Shown piece after piece: positions 6,785-7,207 of a stretch of DNA of 7,207 bases. Origin of the DNA: Ekhidna sp. (GTDB taxonomy: Bacteria > Bacteroidota > Bacteroidia > Cytophagales > Cyclobacteriaceae). The notes below the pieces were generated by a model, which did not search any database, had not been told where the DNA came from, and saw only the letters and a list, made by a program, of their open reading frames with translations. Each line of letters begins with the position of its first letter. Position 1 is the first letter of the stretch. A program made the position numbers and the translations under genes. Location of the stretch: contig JAPPDO010000256.1 in assembly GCA_028821635.1 (NCBI GenBank), positions 1 through 7,207 on the forward strand, read 5' to 3'.

Positions 6785-7207
6785 TTAAAGAAGTTGAGGG
6801 AGTTCAAGGTGCGAACTGATAGAATAATCAGCTAAAGATTTTTGATTTTGTGTCGGATCGTATAAAATTGCTTTTATCCCACAACCTTTGGCTCCGATAA
6901 TATCTGTTTTTGGATTATCTCCAATCATGATGCTTGTTTGCTTTGAAGCATTTGCCTTTGCTAAGGCATATTCAAAAATTTCTTTTGACGGTTTCCTTGC
7001 ATGAACACACTCAGAGGTCACAACTACTTGAAAGTATTTGCTTATTCTGGAATTTTTAATCTTATTAGTTTGGGAGTCAAGAAATCCGTTTGTGATGATA
7101 TGCAGAGAATACCTCGGTTGTAAATAGTTCAGCGCAGTGAGCGTATCTGGCATTAAATAAGGCTTCATCGGGCAGTGATTGAGAAAGTATGAAGAGACCT
7201 CCTGAGA
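6785..7207 (-). CDS. HAD-family hydrolase, YjjG-like, C-terminal part (5' end outside window)
   Basis: This is the C-terminal part of a haloacid dehalogenase-superfamily phosphatase. The frame is open through the right edge; thirteen codons precede the Met at 7168, so that Met is probably internal. Counting from it, motif II is HIITNGF (T26), motif III is HARKPSKEIF (K59), and motif IV is MIGDNPKTDI (D84, D89). Motif I (DxDxT) and the cap domain must lie outside the window. The order and wording of these motifs resemble YjjG-type nucleotidases, which dephosphorylate nucleoside monophosphates including non-canonical ones, and which are common in Bacteroidota. Other HAD-IA phosphatases cannot be excluded without the N-terminus. 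Coding stops 69 bases before pruA, which follows in the same direction. A functional link with proline catabolism is not evident. Confidence 0.85.
   Translation of the reverse strand, partial: SQEVSSYFLNHCPMKPYLMPDTLTALNYLQPRYSLHIITNGFLDSQTNKIKNSRISKYFQVVVTSECVHARKPSKEIFEYALAKANASKQTSIMIGDNPKTDIIGAKGCGIKAILYDPTQNQKSLADYSISSHLELPQLL

Noticed and set aside
1..7207. Search by eye for CRISPR repeats, tRNA, rRNA, insertion sequences, phage genes and reverse transcriptase or retron RNA
   Set aside because: No regularly spaced repeats, cloverleaf sequence, transposase or integrase motif, or YxDD reverse transcriptase motif was seen.

Overview
The window looks like a chromosomal segment of a member of the Bacteroidota, probably Cytophagales or a related order. 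This rests on AT-rich DNA, mostly absent or weak Shine-Dalgarno sequences, a stand-alone (non-PutA) 1-pyrroline-5-carboxylate dehydrogenase of the roughly 540-residue type, a YjjG-like HAD phosphatase and a cupin-type AraC regulator of a kind common in that phylum. The lineage is inferred from gene style only; no rRNA or other marker is present.

The left part (1-2805, plus strand) is an accessory, defence-like block. It holds the C-terminal part of an AAA/ABC-type ATPase, cut by the window edge. A DUF4276 TOPRIM-like protein overlaps its end by 26 bases and starts with GTG. About 100 bases further on lies a coiled-coil DUF2130 protein with a PD-(D/E)XK-like nuclease signature. ATPase plus TOPRIM-like partner is the architecture of two-gene OLD-like systems such as PARIS. 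The DUF2130 protein may be a third component or an independent island gene. The ATPase/DUF4276 part is visibly more AT-rich than the right half of the window.

The middle part (2980-4929) is a divergent pair: a phytanoyl-CoA dioxygenase (PhyH)-family Fe(II)/2-oxoglutarate oxygenase on the minus strand and an AraC-family regulator on the plus strand, sharing a 135-base intergenic region. This is the usual layout of a local regulator and its target. The substrate is unknown.

The right part (5087-7207, minus strand) is core metabolism: pruA, the second step of proline catabolism to glutamate, preceded by the C-terminal part of a HAD-family phosphatase that runs off the right edge. The two lie in the same direction, 69 bases apart, and may be cotranscribed.

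No tRNA, rRNA, CRISPR array, insertion sequence or attachment site was seen. No gap between genes exceeds 300 bases.
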